Source: Hydractinia symbiolongicarpus
Taxonomy: Eukaryota > Cnidaria > Hydrozoa > Anthoathecata > Hydractiniidae
Direction: 5' to 3'
Assembly: GCF_029227915.1 (NCBI RefSeq)
Contig: NC_079876.1
Location: forward strand, 11,036,001-11,100,000
DNA length: 64,000 bases
Part shown: one piece after another, positions 62,201 to 64,000 of the stretch
Layout of the letters: every line of letters starts with the position of its first letter
Numbering within the stretch: the first letter of the stretch is position 1
The notes under the pieces: model-generated
Told to the model about the DNA's origin: nothing
Database searches by the model: none
What the model saw: the letters and a program-made list of their open reading frames with translations, nothing else
Made by a program: the position numbers and the translations under genes

Positions 62201-63960
62201 TTAAAGATTTCCACATTGCTTCTCAGACTTTTTTTTGATTCCCCAAAAATTGACTTGACCTGTCATTTTAATTTCTCAGCAGTCACGGTATTTTAAGCAA
62301 TGAACTTCATACAGTTAATTCAAAAAGTAGAGTGGAAAATAGAAAAAACTGTCATTACATTTATCCTAAAGCAATGGTATAAGAAAGAAAAGAAATTTAC
62401 ACAATTCCTGTTTTCACGGGGATATTTGTTTTATTCACATTTTGCAAATCTATTAAAAATTGTAGTTAAAACTGCTTGTTGATCTAATTTGTTCTACATA
62501 TCTTCAAAATAAATTAATATAATCAAACAATATGAATAATGCAATGTGTAGAAACATTTTGGAATTGATCCTAAATACATCTGATCCAGACAGGTCAAGT
62601 ACCTTGACTTGCGACGTCTAGAACGGGACCGAGATCTGGATCGTCGGGTTCGGGATCGACTGCGTCTTCTTGTAGGCGATCTATAATTACCAGTGGAGTC
62701 GTTTGGAATCGACTTAACATCAAATAAACTAAAATTATGAAAAAACTGTCCCCAAAAATCTTATTAAAAAAGAAAGAAAAAGTTGAGGAAGTGAGGTTGA
62801 GATGACAAAGTTTTTGTATCTTAAACAATATGGCAAAAATAATGAACTACAGAATCACATTTATAGGCAAAAATGTTTTTACTTATCTTATTTTACAACA
62901 AGATTCATATACAATCAATTCTATTTTTACAGTCTGTTTTAGAATGATAGTAATAGCAATCGATTATAAATTAATATAACACGTTACAACTTGTCTTATT
63001 CCAAGTACTCATGTCAAATCTTTAGGATCGAATCTTCGTCCTCAGTTCCCCAATTTAAATTAACACAAATAAGAAAAAATGCATTTGGGAAAAAGTGATA
63101 GGAAAAGATTGAAAAATAACTTTAAAATATCATACCTTGATCTTGTTTCACCTAAAAAAAGTAGTAAATATTTCTCAGTGAAAACTTTCATTTCATCATT
63201 TATTTCGGTTTTGTAAATAATAGTACGCACAATTGTTTGGGATTATAGCTGGCTAATTTTCATCATACCTAATTGGTACTGCAACAAAATGTAAACATGA
63301 AAATTCCTGTTTTAGTATTTCTGTGATATGTTAGAAATAAAATAAAATATGTATGTTATATATTTCCAACAAAATTACATCATCGATGGAGTGCTGTACG
63401 ATTCAATGCCTGAGATATCTTAACCTACATCTCAGTAATGGTCGATCTAACAGCAAATAATACATATTGTTGTACTCGAGTTGAGTAATTCAAAAAAATG
63501 TTTTTACGGTACATATAATTAGAAAATACAAGGATTACAGATTATTTATAGCACAACTTGAGCCTTACATTCCTCATTAGGAACTAAAGTTCTTCTAAAG
63601 AAAACAAATTATTGCTAATAAGAAAGAAACTACAAAAAACAACTTACGGTCGAAAGTGGGGCGTTTTACAACATCACGCATAGTTCTTATTGTAGATCTA
63701 CCTGTTGCAATCCGTTCACTCTCGGGCTTCACAACAGGGCTCTTTGCATGAGTTACTCTAAAAATAAACCATTGCATGAATTTTATTGCAAGAGGTTAAA
63801 TTTTAGACTAGATAGATAAAGGTATAAAAACAATAATAATTATTATACTTAAGAGAACGATTTCCAAATAAAACTCCATTATACTGCAGAGCAGTAGGTA
63901 CAGATTCAACCATGGAAAATTCAATGAAGGCATATATAAGAAGAATTAATAACAATTTTT
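56297..63960 (-). CDS. SREK1: SREK1-like SR-family splicing regulator, 5' end outside the window
   Basis: Nuclear RNA-binding splicing regulators of this family have RRMs followed by RS and Lys/Glu-rich tails. Twelve minus-strand exons are visible. The RRM end (63849-about 63950) reads AFIEFSMVESVPTALQYNG, then VLFGNRSLK. 63648-63757 encodes VTHAKSPVVKPES. A 16-nt microexon (63136-63151) follows, then RS exons 62603-62680, 61732-61767, 61063-61095, 60424-60471, 59563-59610, 58729-58764, 58387-58452 and 58119-58205, then a Lys/Glu exon 56297-56415 (KKEKDREKEKKEGKSKKKEE). Junction phases agree throughout; from the microexon to 58119 every exon is phase 2-2. The RRM block matches SREK1 RRM2, including the K(I/V)xH...VKP exit, better than SRSF11. 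The 5' limit of the first exon and the final 3' exon are not resolved; several acceptors near 56100-56250 are possible. Confidence 0.82.
57817..57843. repeat. 27-bp palindrome
   Basis: CTTAATTATACAA, one base, then its exact inverse. It lies in an SREK1-like intron. Confidence 0.75.
59040..59400. repeat. 126-bp tandem repeat, about three copies, intronic
   Basis: AGTGAACAAA recurs at 59065, 59191 and 59318, followed each time by GGAAACTGATCAG-type and TT(G/C)CTTT-CTAAAATTCT segments. It lies in the SREK1-like intron between exons 59563-59610 and 58729-58764. Confidence 0.8.
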
Positions 63961-64000
63961 TACACAACTGTTACAGACTTCAATCAATACTTAAAAGCAG

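Overview
The window is animal nuclear DNA: AT-rich, intron-rich and heavily seeded with transposable elements. Two conserved animal genes frame it, a mucolipin (TRPML) cation channel at the left edge and an SREK1-type splicing regulator at the right edge. The DZIP3-type HEPN domain, the P/THAP9-like transposon, several transposase relics and the many short foldback elements suggest a cnidarian or other early-branching metazoan. That taxonomic guess is inference; no ribosomal or mitochondrial marker is present.

Layout. (1) 0.4-6.0 kb, minus strand: the 5' half of a mucolipin gene, six coding exons in consistent phase, with an antisense Ty3/gypsy gag-pro relic in one intron. (2) 6.9-18.3 kb: a transposon graveyard. 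It holds a Tc1-like transposase that has lost its middle catalytic motif, a nearly full-length APE-type LINE inserted in a tandem array, a decayed small spliced gene, a tRNA-derived SINE, and a BEL/Pao gag relic with a probable LTR. (3) 19.09-26.39 kb: a sharply bounded 7.3-kb P-superfamily DNA transposon with 32-bp perfect terminal inverted repeats, 11-bp subterminal inverted repeats and a 7-bp target duplication. It carries a five-exon THAP9/P-type transposase and a second, convergent three-exon gene of unknown function. (4) 26.4-36 kb: gene-poor DNA with foldback elements, a second SINE copy, a second copy of a dispersed repeat, and Harbinger and LINE relics. (5) 36.2-46.95 kb, plus strand: the most unusual locus. 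One gene of about 1,660 codons joins a HEPN domain, ten 21-residue coiled-coil repeats with Asn in the core, a possible decayed nuclease-like domain, a superfamily-1 helicase-like NTPase, a fibronectin III domain and ankyrin repeats. All internal splice junctions are in phase. (6) 47-55.3 kb: a Harbinger relic, a 99-bp satellite with alternating unit types, and a 2.7-kb TTAA-flanked non-autonomous element. (7) 56.3-64 kb, minus strand: the SREK1-like gene, whose RS domain is built from many tiny exons of identical phase.

The genes do not form an operon or a pathway. The channel and the splicing factor are housekeeping-type genes. The HEPN/helicase/FN3/ankyrin gene has the look of an innate-immune or anti-parasite sensor, inferred from its domains only. 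The P-like element is the only mobile element that still looks structurally complete, and its transposase copy carries one apparent frameshift.
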